Assembly: GCA_002529645.1 (NCBI GenBank)
Contig: NAEP01000022.1
Coordinates: 1-49,811, forward strand
From: Candidatus Lumbricidiphila eiseniae
GTDB taxonomy: Bacteria; Actinomycetota; Actinomycetes; Actinomycetales; Microbacteriaceae
Reading direction: 5' to 3'
Length of the DNA: 49,811 bases
Below are positions 1-8,914 of the stretch, in pieces (the stretch's first letter is position 1; the number at the start of each line of letters is the position of its first letter). The position numbers and the translations under genes were made by a program. A model generated the notes under the pieces. It saw only the letters and a program-made list of their open reading frames with translations, was not told the origin of the DNA and searched no databases.

Positions 1-105
1 GGACTCGATCAGACGCTGAGCGCCCTCCGTCTGAATCTTGCGCCGCTCATCACGCGACGCCTTGTCGATAACCAACAGTGTGTTTCCTTCCGTAAGGAAA
101 CCCAC
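1..105 (-). CDS. Partial reading frame running off the left edge
   Basis: A 35-codon reading frame starts at a GTG at 105 and stays open to base 1. Its first residues are MGFLTEGNTLLVIDKASRDE, followed by a basic stretch and GAQRLIES. An in-frame TAA lies one codon upstream of the GTG, so the true N-terminus cannot lie farther upstream. No family was recognised. It abuts the truncated end of an IS3 remnant, so it may be the start of a real gene to the left or a piece left by the insertion. Confidence 0.25.
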   Translation of the reverse strand, partial: MGFLTEGNTLLVIDKASRDERRKIQTEGAQRLIES

Positions 106-850
106 CCCTTACACACACCATTTGACACGCTCCCAATGCTCCCTCAGATCCGTGAGCCAGAGCCAGTTTGGCGCACCCACGGTGAACAATCGTGTGACCA
201 GATCATCGAACACGGGCCGGCCTTCTTGCTCGTGCCTTGCTTGGTGCACTGCGAGCTCGAGACCGCGCCAACCTGAGAAGCCAACGCCCACGCACTCTGG
301 CAACTCATTCGCAGACCTCGGCAGCGGGCGAGGTTGGCTTGCTGCCGATACCGGAGCGTCGCATCATCAACATGCCCGTCCAACAGCACGCTCATACGGC
401 GAGCCCGCAACCAGGCAACGTCAGCGACCGGGTTAGGTTTCCACCGGTAACACGGTTGAGAAGCAAGCTTCAGAACCCGACACAACACCGCGACAAGAAC
501 CCCGATCACGGGCAAGCTCGCCCACGAGCGAGTAGATCATTTGGGAAGCCACCAAGCCTCAGGTTCGCATGCCACAGATACATCACCGCCTTCCTGAAGA
601 CCTCGTTCTCCTGCCCCAGCAGCCGGCTCCGCCATCACAGCTCACACACCCGGTCAGCCACGTCAGGGTCTGACCAGGGCCGCTGCCCTCCTCAATATCA
701 GCCTGCCTCAACCAACTCCTCAGCGACACCTCAACAATCCCAAAATCCTCAACGACCTGCCTCAACAACACCCCCAACCCACCTCAGCAAGCAACCACGA
801 CAACACCACCACAAAACTCACACCGACACGCCCTAGACATAGCGACATCC
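100..850 (-). pseudogene. Decayed IS3-family transposase (orfA and orfB fragments)
   Basis: Pieces of both IS3 transposase frames can be read on the minus strand, in different frames. Around 690-780 is the OrfA helix-turn-helix region (SLRSWLRQADIEEG). Around 560-640 is the OrfA leucine-zipper tail (RLLGQENEVFRKAVMYL). Around 440-515 is the OrfB start (LCRVLKLASQPCYRW). Around 120-230 is the entry to the OrfB catalytic domain (PVFDDLVTR, then NWLWLTDLREHW). Frameshifts and stops separate them, and the DDE domain after LTDLREHW is missing. This is an old, immobile remnant. The family call rests on recognising conserved IS3 motifs, not on a search. Confidence 0.75.
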
Positions 851-1100
851 CCCTTCAAAGCCCCCCAGCCCTAAAAATCAGTTGCCACCAACCCCTGCAT
901 CAGACCCCTACCTACCCACACGCACCGACTTTCGAACCATAACCGACAAAGAGCTGCAGGAGATCATCACCGAGACCAACAACCAACCCCGAAAATACCT
1001 CGGCCAGGTAACATCAGCAGAAACCTACCAACACCACACACAACCACACCACCACAGTGCTGCACTTCAGCCTTGAACACGGAGACATAACCAGGTCTTA

Positions 1101-2564
1101 TTAGCGCGGATACACCCGAATCGGTGAGTCCTGTGGCCCCGGAGGCTGCACGCCGAACCCGGCCACCTGTCCGACACCGGCGAACGAGACCGAACCGTAC
1201 AGTCCTTCCGTGCCAGCAAGCAGCACGGGCGTATCCGCCCCCACCGACACGGTTGACCCCATCCCTGGCGGGACATCCAGCGTTTGCGTCGTACCCGACA
1301 CGGTAACTGTGACGGCAGCGGCGGTCGTGCCCGGGTTCATGAGGTGCAGCACGGGTGAGGGCCCCGCGGGCACGGCAACAGCCTGGTTCCTCAGCAGCGG
1401 CAGCGGTGCGACCATCCACCCCACATCAAGGGATGGCGCACTGCCGGTCGTGCCCGAGGCATCCAGTGTCGCCAGCGTGCCCGTGACCGCACGTGCAGCA
1501 GCCACAACCGGTGCGTTTGCCTGCACCCGCACCGTGTAGCTTCCGGGTTGCACATTGCCCAGCGGGATATCGCTGACCCTACCGGGCTGGAGTGTGACAT
1601 CAAGTACCGTCCCGCCACCACCCGACTCAGACAGCAGCCCGACCGAGACCTGCACGGCTTCGGTGCTCGGCGAGTAGAGACGCAGTGCGGGAAAATCGGT
1701 GCCCTCGTGTGCCTCACCGACAACCGATGTGGCCGCAAGCTCGGTGACAAGGAAGCCGGGCAAAAACTGTGTTGTCGCCGGGGCTGCGGTGGGGCCGATC
1801 ATCTCAACACCGGCCGGAACCAGTCCCACGAGCGAGGTGTACTGCAGGGTTGCGGCGACGGGACCACCAGAACTGGTCACGTGAATGACCGGCGACTCAA
1901 GATTTGGAGCAAGGCCAGACAGGGGGATGATCCGGCGCGTGCGCGGCGGCACAAGAATGCCCCGGGCTGCCTGCGACAGAACATCACCCTCCTCGCCCGC
2001 AATCGCGAGATCCACCGTCGCGGCAACGTCGCTCGGATTTGCCAACGACACGAGCGTCGTGCGGCCCACCGAGGTGGACCCACCCACAAGCCACGAGTCC
2101 AGCGAGGGTTCCACACAGGATGCCGCGGCGAACCCCCGCGCGGTTTCAAGGTTCGCCACCTGCGAAGAGGCCCCCGCAAGCAAACCAAAACTCACGGCAC
2201 CGGATTCCACCGAGATGGCCGACGGCTGGCCATCGGTCGAGGCACGTCTATTCCCCGGATCGGCAAGCTTTGAAGTCAACACCCGTGCCGATGCGGGGTC
2301 AACCGCAACGGTCGTTGTCGAAGAACCGTACGAGGTTGCGCTCGTGGCCGCTGCCGCGTTTGCACCGAGCGAGAGCAGCGGCCCGGGACAGGCCCGTAGC
2401 TGTGGGCTTGCTGCGGGTTCAACAACGGTTGACAACGGGGCCACCCGATGAGTGGGCCACGGCACAACGGCAACAGCCGGGAGCACGGCGACAGCGAGGC
2501 ATCCCGCAATAATCGCACCGAGAGTCTGAGCGCTGACAAGAAGGACCGAGCGCCTAGAGTTCAT
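1101..2564 (-). CDS. DUF5719 family secreted or anchored protein
   Basis: This 487-residue protein has an N-terminal hydrophobic segment (about residues 8-35) that would act as a signal peptide or anchor. The rest is Gly/Ala/Ser/Val/Thr-rich and predicted to be mostly beta-strand, in keeping with a location outside the membrane. Start: the ATG at 2564 is preceded by a perfect AGGAGG with six-base spacing. It overlaps the 3' end of the glycosyltransferase gene by 11 bp, so the two are translationally coupled. DUF5719 proteins are known beside this type of actinobacterial glycosyltransferase; their biochemical role is unknown. An accessory role in envelope glycan assembly is inferred from context only. 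Confidence 0.75.
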   Translation of the reverse strand: MNSRRSVLLVSAQTLGAIIAGCLAVAVLPAVAVVPWPTHRVAPLSTVVEPAASPQLRACPGPLLSLGANAAAATSATSYGSSTTTVAVDPASARVLTSKLADPGNRRASTDGQPSAISVESGAVSFGLLAGASSQVANLETARGFAAASCVEPSLDSWLVGGSTSVGRTTLVSLANPSDVAATVDLAIAGEEGDVLSQAARGILVPPRTRRIIPLSGLAPNLESPVIHVTSSGGPVAATLQYTSLVGLVPAGVEMIGPTAAPATTQFLPGFLVTELAATSVVGEAHEGTDFPALRLYSPSTEAVQVSVGLLSESGGGGTVLDVTLQPGRVSDIPLGNVQPGSYTVRVQANAPVVAAARAVTGTLATLDASGTTGSAPSLDVGWMVAPLPLLRNQAVAVPAGPSPVLHLMNPGTTAAAVTVTVSGTTQTLDVPPGMGSTVSVGADTPVLLAGTEGLYGSVSFAGVGQVAGFGVQPPGPQDSPIRVYPR

Positions 2565-5424
2565 CGTCAGCCTCCTGGTCATCGCTGTCGAGAGTGTGGG
2601 TCTGACGCTCACGACGCTGGCGACGCGTCACCGCCACCGGTCGCAAAACCGGCCCGGTCGGTGCCCCTTCGGCCGACCCAATTGGAATCGCCAGCAGCAC
2701 TGCGCACATAAGTGCCGCAAGCTGTAACACCGCAACACCAGTGGGGATGCTTCCGGCATTCGCCGCCGCGGGCAACACGGCGGGCACCTCGTCGTTGAAG
2801 CGCCACAGTTGCCCGTAGTCAGTCTTGCCGACGGCGGTGAGTGCAGAATTACCGTCGAGCGCAGCCTGCGCCCGAGCCTGGACCGTTGCGGTGGCACGCT
2901 CTGAACCGACGGCGTCTGACAGCAGCACAAATGACACCCCAAACGCTCGGATGGCAGAACTCGGGTCGTAGCCGCTTCGGGATGCCAGGTTTCCGACAAC
3001 CTCGGCAAGGGTGAGCTCGGCCGGAGTGAGGGCGGCTGTTGTGCGGGCGAAAGTTGACTGCTGGTCCAGGGTCGTTCCGGTTCCCCGTTCCAGGGTGACC
3101 TGCATGCTGCCGTTGGCCGCGGGAACAAGGCGGAGTGTCGTCACCTGCGGATTGACCTCCGCCTGCGCCTGCACGTACGCGGGTAGCGCCCGGCCAAGCG
3201 ATCCTGTGAGCGAGACGCGACCCGTTGCAAGCCCCACGGCGGTGGGCAGCACCGCAACCAGGGCGGTGGCTGCGACAGCGACTCCAGACAGTGCCCCGAG
3301 CCGAGAGAACGACGCACAGGCCATGATGGCAGCGAGTGTGAGCCCGAGCCATTCCAGGCTCAGACCTGACCCCGCCCACACAGACACGGAGGTGTTTCCG
3401 ACGGTGGAGAGAGAAAGGTGGCCGGCCGCAACCGCCGTTGCGAACCCCAGCGCAGCGACGCCCAGCGCACACACGGCGTACCGGAACCGGGGTGTTGTCA
3501 GCGCCGCCAGAGCACACAGCGCAAGCGGAACGATGAGAATGCCCGCGAGCAGGTGAATATTCACCCCCGCAACCTGGAAGTCCCACCCGCCCCACGATTT
3601 TCCGGGATACCCGATCGCTAACTGCCACACGGAGGGTGAGCGACTGGCGACGGGCACTCCCGGATCAGCGAGCAATCCCAGTGGGTTTCCTCGTCGAACC
3701 TGGGCGATGACCAGCGGTGCCCAGAGTGCAAGCGTAGGCAACACGATCCAGAAGCACCGCGGCAGCATACCCCGGGTCAGCACGAGCGCGATAACAAGGG
3801 CAGCAAGAAGCGCCGGGCCGAGACTCGGTGACCCAGCAACAGTTGCAGCGAGCAAGAGGGATGCCGCACCGGTCGCCGCCCACGAACGCGCGGCCCCGAC
3901 CACCGCATACGCAAGCCACGCGAGCAGGATATGGGCGATAACGGCCCCCACCCGACCGTCACCGAGAGCGATGAGCAGCGATGGGGAGAGAGCCCACAGC
4001 ACCGCCGCGGTGGCGCGCAGGATGCCGCGATCGGTGAAGCGAGATGCCGCAAACCACCCCCCCAGCGCGGCAACCGGGATGGCACACAGCCAGAGCACGA
4101 CAAGCGAGTAGCTCGGTGCCCAGAACGTCAGTGAACCCAGCACCGCGAGCACTCCCGCGAAGGGGTCGGCGGGGCCAGCAAAACCCGCACCGATGTCGCG
4201 CCATCCGTATGCAGCGTTGCGCCAGAGGGTGGAAACGGAGTCTGACAGTGGTAGCAGACCGGCTCCTGTGAGCTCGGACGCAGCCAGCAGCCAACCGAAG
4301 AGCGCAACCGTGGCGACGACCGAACCGAGCAGAACCCAGCCGCCCCCCGTGTCGAGAAACTCCACCCCGTCGGCGGACAGTTGTGCCCGGGCACGCCGGG
4401 CCTGCTGAGCGTTCTGACGCATCGCCCGCGCCTCGCGCGGTTGAATACGAAGCGATGACAGCGCCGACCAACTCGTCACTCGGTGTTCGGCGAGCCGTCG
4501 GCGCGAGCGCGCGAGCGCACCAAAACGGAACATCACCGCGAGCGTGGCTCGGATTTCTCCACCGATGCGACCGGGCATTTTTTGCACAATGTGGCCAAAA
4601 GCCCGGATCAGCGCGAGCGGCAACAAACTCAGCCAGAAAAACGGCACGAGGATGCCCCGTGCGTAGACGAGTCGCCGATAAAGCTGCGCGGTTCTGGCCT
4701 GTCGTCCGGCCCGACGCGCCAACCGGGCCCGGCCGTTGACTCGGGGGCCGGCCACACCGTTCTGAGCGAACTCCACCCTGGCCAGCGGGACCATCTCAAC
4801 GCGATACCCGGCCAGGCGAGCTCGGATAGCGAGGTCGAGTCCGTCGTCGACGATTGGAAGCGCGGGATCAAATCCATCAAGCTCCCGCCAGACCGTCTGT
4901 CGAATGAGCATCCCCGCCGGGTTGACCCCGAGCACATCACTCACGTCATCGTGTTGGCCCTGGTCTAACTCGTCTGCGACGAGCGGCCCGGCCCGGCCAA
5001 GCCGAGTCATGGAACGACCAAACAGGGCAATCCGGTCTGGCTGGTCCCACTGCACCAGCTTCGGTGCCGAGATCACCACTGACTTTGAGGTTTCCAACGA
5101 CCCCAACAGCATCGCCAGCGCGGAGGGTTGCGGAGCGGAGTCTTCGGTGAGGAGCCAGAGGCTATCGGCATCAGAGGTTGGAGCATCTAGCACGCGTTCG
5201 GCCGAGCGCACCGCCGCACCAAAACTCACCCACTGTGGGATGAGTACAACCTTTGCTGCGCCGGTGTCGATATCTGCAAGCGTCCGCGCGTCATCGGTGA
5301 CAAAATACAGCGCCTCGGGCTGGCGGTCCTGGGCACGGAGTGCAGCCACCGTACGTGAGAGGACATCGCCACCATTGCGCACGACGAGAATAACGGTGAC
5401 TTTGGGCAACATCACGGCCAGCAT
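2554..5424 (-). CDS. Family 2 glycosyltransferase with large polytopic membrane domain
   Basis: About 956 residues. The N-terminus is a GT-A fold (KVTVILVVRNGGDVLSRTV, then an Asp pair in VTDDARTL and the acidic LPIVDDGLDLAIRARLAGY region near residue 200). From about residue 370 to the end there are many hydrophobic helices with extracytoplasmic loops. The protein therefore probably builds or transfers a sugar at the membrane for a cell-wall polysaccharide. It lies between whiB and the DUF5719 gene on the same strand and overlaps the latter. Start: an ATG at 5424 (or GTG at 5433, ATG at 5412) follows a GGGTGG sequence; the exact start is uncertain. Donor and acceptor sugars cannot be read from sequence. 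Confidence 0.85.
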   Translation of the reverse strand: MLAVMLPKVTVILVVRNGGDVLSRTVAALRAQDRQPEALYFVTDDARTLADIDTGAAKVVLIPQWVSFGAAVRSAERVLDAPTSDADSLWLLTEDSAPQPSALAMLLGSLETSKSVVISAPKLVQWDQPDRIALFGRSMTRLGRAGPLVADELDQGQHDDVSDVLGVNPAGMLIRQTVWRELDGFDPALPIVDDGLDLAIRARLAGYRVEMVPLARVEFAQNGVAGPRVNGRARLARRAGRQARTAQLYRRLVYARGILVPFFWLSLLPLALIRAFGHIVQKMPGRIGGEIRATLAVMFRFGALARSRRRLAEHRVTSWSALSSLRIQPREARAMRQNAQQARRARAQLSADGVEFLDTGGGWVLLGSVVATVALFGWLLAASELTGAGLLPLSDSVSTLWRNAAYGWRDIGAGFAGPADPFAGVLAVLGSLTFWAPSYSLVVLWLCAIPVAALGGWFAASRFTDRGILRATAAVLWALSPSLLIALGDGRVGAVIAHILLAWLAYAVVGAARSWAATGAASLLLAATVAGSPSLGPALLAALVIALVLTRGMLPRCFWIVLPTLALWAPLVIAQVRRGNPLGLLADPGVPVASRSPSVWQLAIGYPGKSWGGWDFQVAGVNIHLLAGILIVPLALCALAALTTPRFRYAVCALGVAALGFATAVAAGHLSLSTVGNTSVSVWAGSGLSLEWLGLTLAAIMACASFSRLGALSGVAVAATALVAVLPTAVGLATGRVSLTGSLGRALPAYVQAQAEVNPQVTTLRLVPAANGSMQVTLERGTGTTLDQQSTFARTTAALTPAELTLAEVVGNLASRSGYDPSSAIRAFGVSFVLLSDAVGSERATATVQARAQAALDGNSALTAVGKTDYGQLWRFNDEVPAVLPAAANAGSIPTGVAVLQLAALMCAVLLAIPIGSAEGAPTGPVLRPVAVTRRQRRERQTHTLDSDDQEADDEL

Positions 5425-5562
5425 ATTCGCCACCCGAGGCCAACCAGGGAGGCTGGTAGGCGTGCCCCGAACTCACCGGTGGCAGGATGTGATTCGCGAT
5501 CGCCGCCGCGAGATTCCATTTGACTGTCTCGGCACCCGTCGTCTATCTCGACGAGATTCTGG

Positions 5563-5877
5563 TTACACGGCGCGCTTACGCAGTTTCCGACGCTCACGCT
5601 CCGAGAGACCGCCCCAGATCCCAAACCGTTCATCGTTCGAAAGCGCATACTCTAGGCACTCTGACCGCACCTCGCACCCCGCGCAGATTTTCTTGGCGTC
5701 CCGAGTCGACCCGCCTTTTTCGGGAAAAAATGCCTCCGGATCGGTCTGTGCGCAGAGCGCATCCGTCTGCCAGGCGAGTACATCGGGGGAGACATCCGAC
5801 CGCCGAACCCCGGGAATACCGAGCCGTACGGGATCAACAAACCAATCGTTGGGTACCCCACGATCCACATGTCCCAT
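5563..5877 (-). CDS. whiB: WhiB-family [4Fe-4S] transcriptional regulator
   Basis: 104 residues with the four Fe-S ligand cysteines at 42, 65, 68 and 74 (LCAQTDPEAFFPEKG, then CAGCEVRSEC) and the family turn RFGIWGGLSERERRKLR followed by a basic DNA-contacting tail. Length and ligand spacing fit the WhiB/WhiB2 (WhmD) subgroup, which controls septation and cell-envelope genes in actinobacteria. An AGGAGG sits upstream of the ATG at 5877. The glycosyltransferase and DUF5719 genes follow on the same strand after about 140 bp. Assignment to the WhiB2 branch is a judgement from the sequence and its neighbours. Confidence 0.93.
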   Translation of the reverse strand: MGHVDRGVPNDWFVDPVRLGIPGVRRSDVSPDVLAWQTDALCAQTDPEAFFPEKGGSTRDAKKICAGCEVRSECLEYALSNDERFGIWGGLSERERRKLRKRAV

Positions 5878-6014
5878 TTGGCTCCTCGCCTCCTTCCGGT
5901 CTCCGATGAACTTCGGGTGCCCCGAACAATTACAGCGGTGTAATTAGGATACGTCAAGTTCAGGACATAGAAGCACCCGAAGAAACCAGTGACACGCCGA
6001 TCGCAAGCTACTTC

Positions 6015-6995
6015 TCAGGCTGGTAGCGGGGTGGTCTCTAGCCGTTGTCGAGCCTGCCAGGCACTCGACACCATGTCGGTGAGCGTGTGCCGCATACGCC
6101 AGCCCACGTCTCGTGCGGCGGCCTCGCCGGATGCCACGATTCGAGCCGGGTCACCCGATCGCCGAGGTGCGCGCTCGGGTGTAAACGCGATGCCCGTGAC
6201 CTCGGCGATGGTGCTCATGACCTGTCCGACCGAAACTCCCTCACCCGAACCCAGGCTGTACACCGGGTCAAGGCGATCGCCCGCATCGAGTCGCTGTGCG
6301 GCAACCAGGTGCACGGCGGCAAGATCGGCAACATGGATGTAGTCGCGCACGCACGTGCCATCGGGGGTTGAATAGTCGGTGCCATTGATTCGGGGCGTAC
6401 GCCCCGTCAGGAGTGCCTCGAACACGAGAGGGAAGAGATTGTGCGGGCTCCGGTCGCAGATTTCCGGGTCTCCCGAGCCGACGACGTTGAAGTATCGTAG
6501 GCTCACGTGATTGAGCTCCGATGCCCGCGCTTGGTCAGCGAGCAGCCACTCACCGATCAGTTTCGACTCTCCGTAGGGCGACTCTGGGTGACACGGTGTG
6601 CTTTCGTCAACCAGATCAACCCGGGGGGTGCCGTAGACGGCGGCACTGGAAGAAAAGACGATCTTCGAGACGTTCCGAGCCGCCATGGCTGCGAGCAGGG
6701 TTACCGTGCCCTGCACGTTTTGTTGGTATGTGTGAAGTGGGCGTTGCACCGAGATCCCGGCGTATTTGAACCCCGCCAGGTGCACAACACCCGACACCCG
6801 GTAACGGTCACAGGTGTCTTCAAGCAGCCCACCGTCGAGGATTGACCCCTCCACGAACGGCACCGTAGCCGGAACAAAGCTTCGGCTGCCCGAGGAAAGA
6901 TCGTCGAGAACGACCGCGTTGACCCCCGCCGCCGAGAACGCGCGAACAACGTGTGACCCGATGTAGCCTGCACCGCCGGTAATCAACCAACTCAT
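6015..6995 (-). CDS. galE: UDP-glucose 4-epimerase (extended SDR)
   Basis: 326 residues from the ATG at 6995, which places the Rossmann motif at the extreme N-terminus (MSWLITGGAGYIGSHVVRAF). The catalytic pair is present (SSSAAVYGTP and SPYGESK, the YxxxK motif), as is the substrate region LRYFNVVGSGDP. It should interconvert UDP-glucose and UDP-galactose in the cytoplasm, feeding galactose residues to envelope polysaccharide. A longer in-frame N-terminal extension to 7133 is possible but lacks homology and runs through a repeat array, so it was rejected. It is divergent from manA. Confidence 0.93.
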   Translation of the reverse strand: MSWLITGGAGYIGSHVVRAFSAAGVNAVVLDDLSSGSRSFVPATVPFVEGSILDGGLLEDTCDRYRVSGVVHLAGFKYAGISVQRPLHTYQQNVQGTVTLLAAMAARNVSKIVFSSSAAVYGTPRVDLVDESTPCHPESPYGESKLIGEWLLADQARASELNHVSLRYFNVVGSGDPEICDRSPHNLFPLVFEALLTGRTPRINGTDYSTPDGTCVRDYIHVADLAAVHLVAAQRLDAGDRLDPVYSLGSGEGVSVGQVMSTIAEVTGIAFTPERAPRRSGDPARIVASGEAAARDVGWRMRHTLTDMVSSAWQARQRLETTPLPA

Positions 6996-7060
6996 AAACC
7001 GTCCCGTCTGCGACCCCCGCTGTGGTAACAACGGGATATGCCTGTGCTGATCGTAGCCAT

Positions 7061-7210
7061 CGTCCCTGACATTCGGGCACACGGGTGGTGCCGAACAGCA
7101 ACCCCGCACTCGCGGTATACGAGTCCCTAACATTCGGGCACACGGCGTGGATCAATTGTGGTGACCGCATCGGCGACCCATCGCCCCTGACATTCCGGAT
7201 ACAGGCGTGC
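7061..7210. repeat. CRISPR-like array A: three copies, period 60-61 bp
   Basis: Three imperfect copies of a roughly 27-bp repeat (core CCCTGACATTCGGGCACACG) begin near 7061, 7122 and 7182. They fill the intergenic space between the divergent galE and manA genes. The third copy is the most decayed. Spacers of about 33 bp share nothing visible with each other. The element lies where the promoters of both genes should be. Confidence 0.8.
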
Positions 7211-7256
7211 CGTGACATTGCTAGTTTGGAACAATGCGCTCGAGAGGAACACCGCT

Positions 7257-8540
7257 GTGTTTGTGCCAATAACCAATACACCCCGTCATTACGCGTGGGG
7301 TTCCTACTCTGCTATCGCAGATTTTCGCGGGATGTCCCCCTCCGGCGAGCCCGAAGCAGAACTGTGGCTCGGCGCGCACCCCGGCTCACCGAGCCGCGTC
7401 ATCGGTTCCGACAGTGGCACGACTTCCGACAGTGGCACAACACTCGACTCTCTTATTGCCGCGAACCCGGAGGCGATGCTTGGCAGCGCACTCGCCGGCA
7501 GCGGCCGCCTCCCCTTCCTGTTCAAAGTGCTCGCGGCGAACCAGCCGCTGTCACTGCAGGTGCATCCACACGAGACCGGCGCACGCGCCGGTTTTGAGCG
7601 AGAAAATGCGGCGGGCATACCGCTGAGCGCGTTCAACCGAAACTATGCCGATCCCTACCCAAAGCCGGAACTCATCGTTGCCGTGAGCGACTCGTTCCTT
7701 GCCCTCTCGGGTTTCCGTCCGCTCGAGGAAGTGATCGGCGTGCTCGCGAACCTGCACACCGCCGACGCGGCATCCCGGGCCCCTGAACCGGCCACTCTCG
7801 ATCTGCTCACCAGCCACCTCACCGGCCCCGACCCGCTGCGGACCGTCGTCGAGTGGTTGCTGCGCGATGGCCGGGGGGACGAAAGAAGCAGCGTCAGCCG
7901 AGTGGTGACACGAGTGACAGAGCTCGCGACAACCGGCACCACCAAGTACTCACCGTATGCCCCCTCCTTTGCCCTCGTCGGTGAGCTAGCGGCCAGCTAT
8001 CCGGGCGATCCCGGTATCGTCATCTCGCTCCTGCTCAATCCTGTGGAGTTGCGCCGCGGCGAATCTCTCTTCCTTGATGCGGGCAACATTCACGCCTATA
8101 TCCGCGGCCTCGGTATCGAGCTCATGACCGCGAGCGATAACGTGCTGCGCGGCGGACTCACCCCCAAACACATTGACGTACCCGAACTGCTCGCCGTGCT
8201 CGACACCTCCCCCGTGCTGCCGCCGCTGCTGGTGCCCATCGAGGCTGCTCCCGGGGTGCTCGTGTACGACCCGGGCCAACCCGATTTCCTGCTGTACCAA
8301 ATCGAACCGCGGGATGCTTCGGCGCAGAGCTCCGCCACCCATCCCCTCACCCGTACCCCCGCCGCTGTTTCTCTCCGCGGCCCCGCGATCATCCTCGTTG
8401 AAGGTGACGACATGCACGTTGCGGGCGCGACCGGCGACTGCGACCTAGGCCGCGGTACCGCCGCGTTCGTGACCCCAGACGAACAAACCCTCACGTTCAC
8501 CGGCCCCGGCATCGCCTGGATCGCAACCGTCGGTGCATGA
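7257..8540 (+). CDS. manA: Mannose-6-phosphate isomerase, class I
   Basis: 427 residues. Type I phosphomannose isomerase motifs are present: the zinc ligands in QVHPHE, the Glu of YPKPELIVAV and the His of DAGNIHAYIRGLGIE, followed by DNVLRGGLTPKH near the active site. It interconverts fructose-6-phosphate and mannose-6-phosphate, supplying GDP-mannose for glycans. Start: a GTG at 7257 follows GAGAGG with nine-base spacing. A longer frame from 7212 adds non-homologous residues. The C-terminal 100 residues form the usual cupin-like tail. In related actinobacteria manA sits close to whiB and envelope genes. Confidence 0.93.
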   Translation: MFVPITNTPRHYAWGSYSAIADFRGMSPSGEPEAELWLGAHPGSPSRVIGSDSGTTSDSGTTLDSLIAANPEAMLGSALAGSGRLPFLFKVLAANQPLSLQVHPHETGARAGFERENAAGIPLSAFNRNYADPYPKPELIVAVSDSFLALSGFRPLEEVIGVLANLHTADAASRAPEPATLDLLTSHLTGPDPLRTVVEWLLRDGRGDERSSVSRVVTRVTELATTGTTKYSPYAPSFALVGELAASYPGDPGIVISLLLNPVELRRGESLFLDAGNIHAYIRGLGIELMTASDNVLRGGLTPKHIDVPELLAVLDTSPVLPPLLVPIEAAPGVLVYDPGQPDFLLYQIEPRDASAQSSATHPLTRTPAAVSLRGPAIILVEGDDMHVAGATGDCDLGRGTAAFVTPDEQTLTFTGPGIAWIATVGA

Positions 8541-8607
8541 CACGACGATACCGGGTGAGATCCTCCTCCCGGACCCGGGGCAATTCAGACGGGGACCTCA
8601 TGCGAAA

Positions 8608-8820
8608 CCACGCCCCGCTACACACCACGGAGTAACCCTCGCAGCGCACCCTCACCCGGGACGAACTCCACTGCACCCCGCACACACGGCAGAGTAACCG
8701 AACAGTTTCGCCGGCGAGCTCGGGCACACCCCTGCACCCGCACACACCCCGGAGTAACTGCTGACGTCCAGATGCGAGTTGGTAACGCGTGCTGCACCCC
8801 GCACACACCCCGGAGTAACC
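8608..8820. CRISPR. CRISPR-like array B: four copies, period 60-62 bp, no cas genes
   Basis: Four copies of a 28-29 bp repeat end at nearly the same motif, GGAGTAACC, with the common GAGTAAC beginning at 8630, 8692, 8752 and 8813 (steps 62, 60, 61). The best copies (8671-8699 and 8792-8820) contain GCACCCCGCACACACC before the GGAGTAACC end. This resembles in layout the type I-E repeat pattern (CCCCGC, loop, then GGRGTRAACC-like end). The spacers of about 32 bp are unique. The array fills the gap between manA and the ligase gene. No cas gene is in the window, so it is either a solo relic or a product of ectopic integration. Confidence 0.6.
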
Positions 8821-8914
8821 CCTTCCCGACCTCAGAGACCGGGAGCTTCGGTCCCCTCCGCCACCGCTCGTATTGCACAGAGAGCGAACCGAGCCACCCA
8901 CTAGCCTTGTCCCC

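Noticed and set aside
237..836. Plus-strand frame across the IS3 remnant
   Set aside because: It is antisense to recognisable transposase pieces and is Pro/His/Gln-rich with no domain.
882..1076. 64-codon plus-strand frame before the DUF5719 end
   Set aside because: No ribosome-binding site, biased composition, no recognisable motif; the 850-1100 stretch is left unassigned.
1548..2273. Long plus-strand frame antisense to the DUF5719 gene (also 3011-3556, 4904-5947 and similar)
   Set aside because: High-GC coding DNA leaves long open frames on the opposite strand; these read as Arg/Pro/Ser-rich strings without domains.
7002..7026. Possible extra copy upstream of array A
   Set aside because: Only a few bases match (GTCCC and GTGG); not above what chance could give.
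6996..7133. N-terminal extension of galE
   Set aside because: It would put about 46 non-homologous residues before the Rossmann motif and is encoded by the repeat array.
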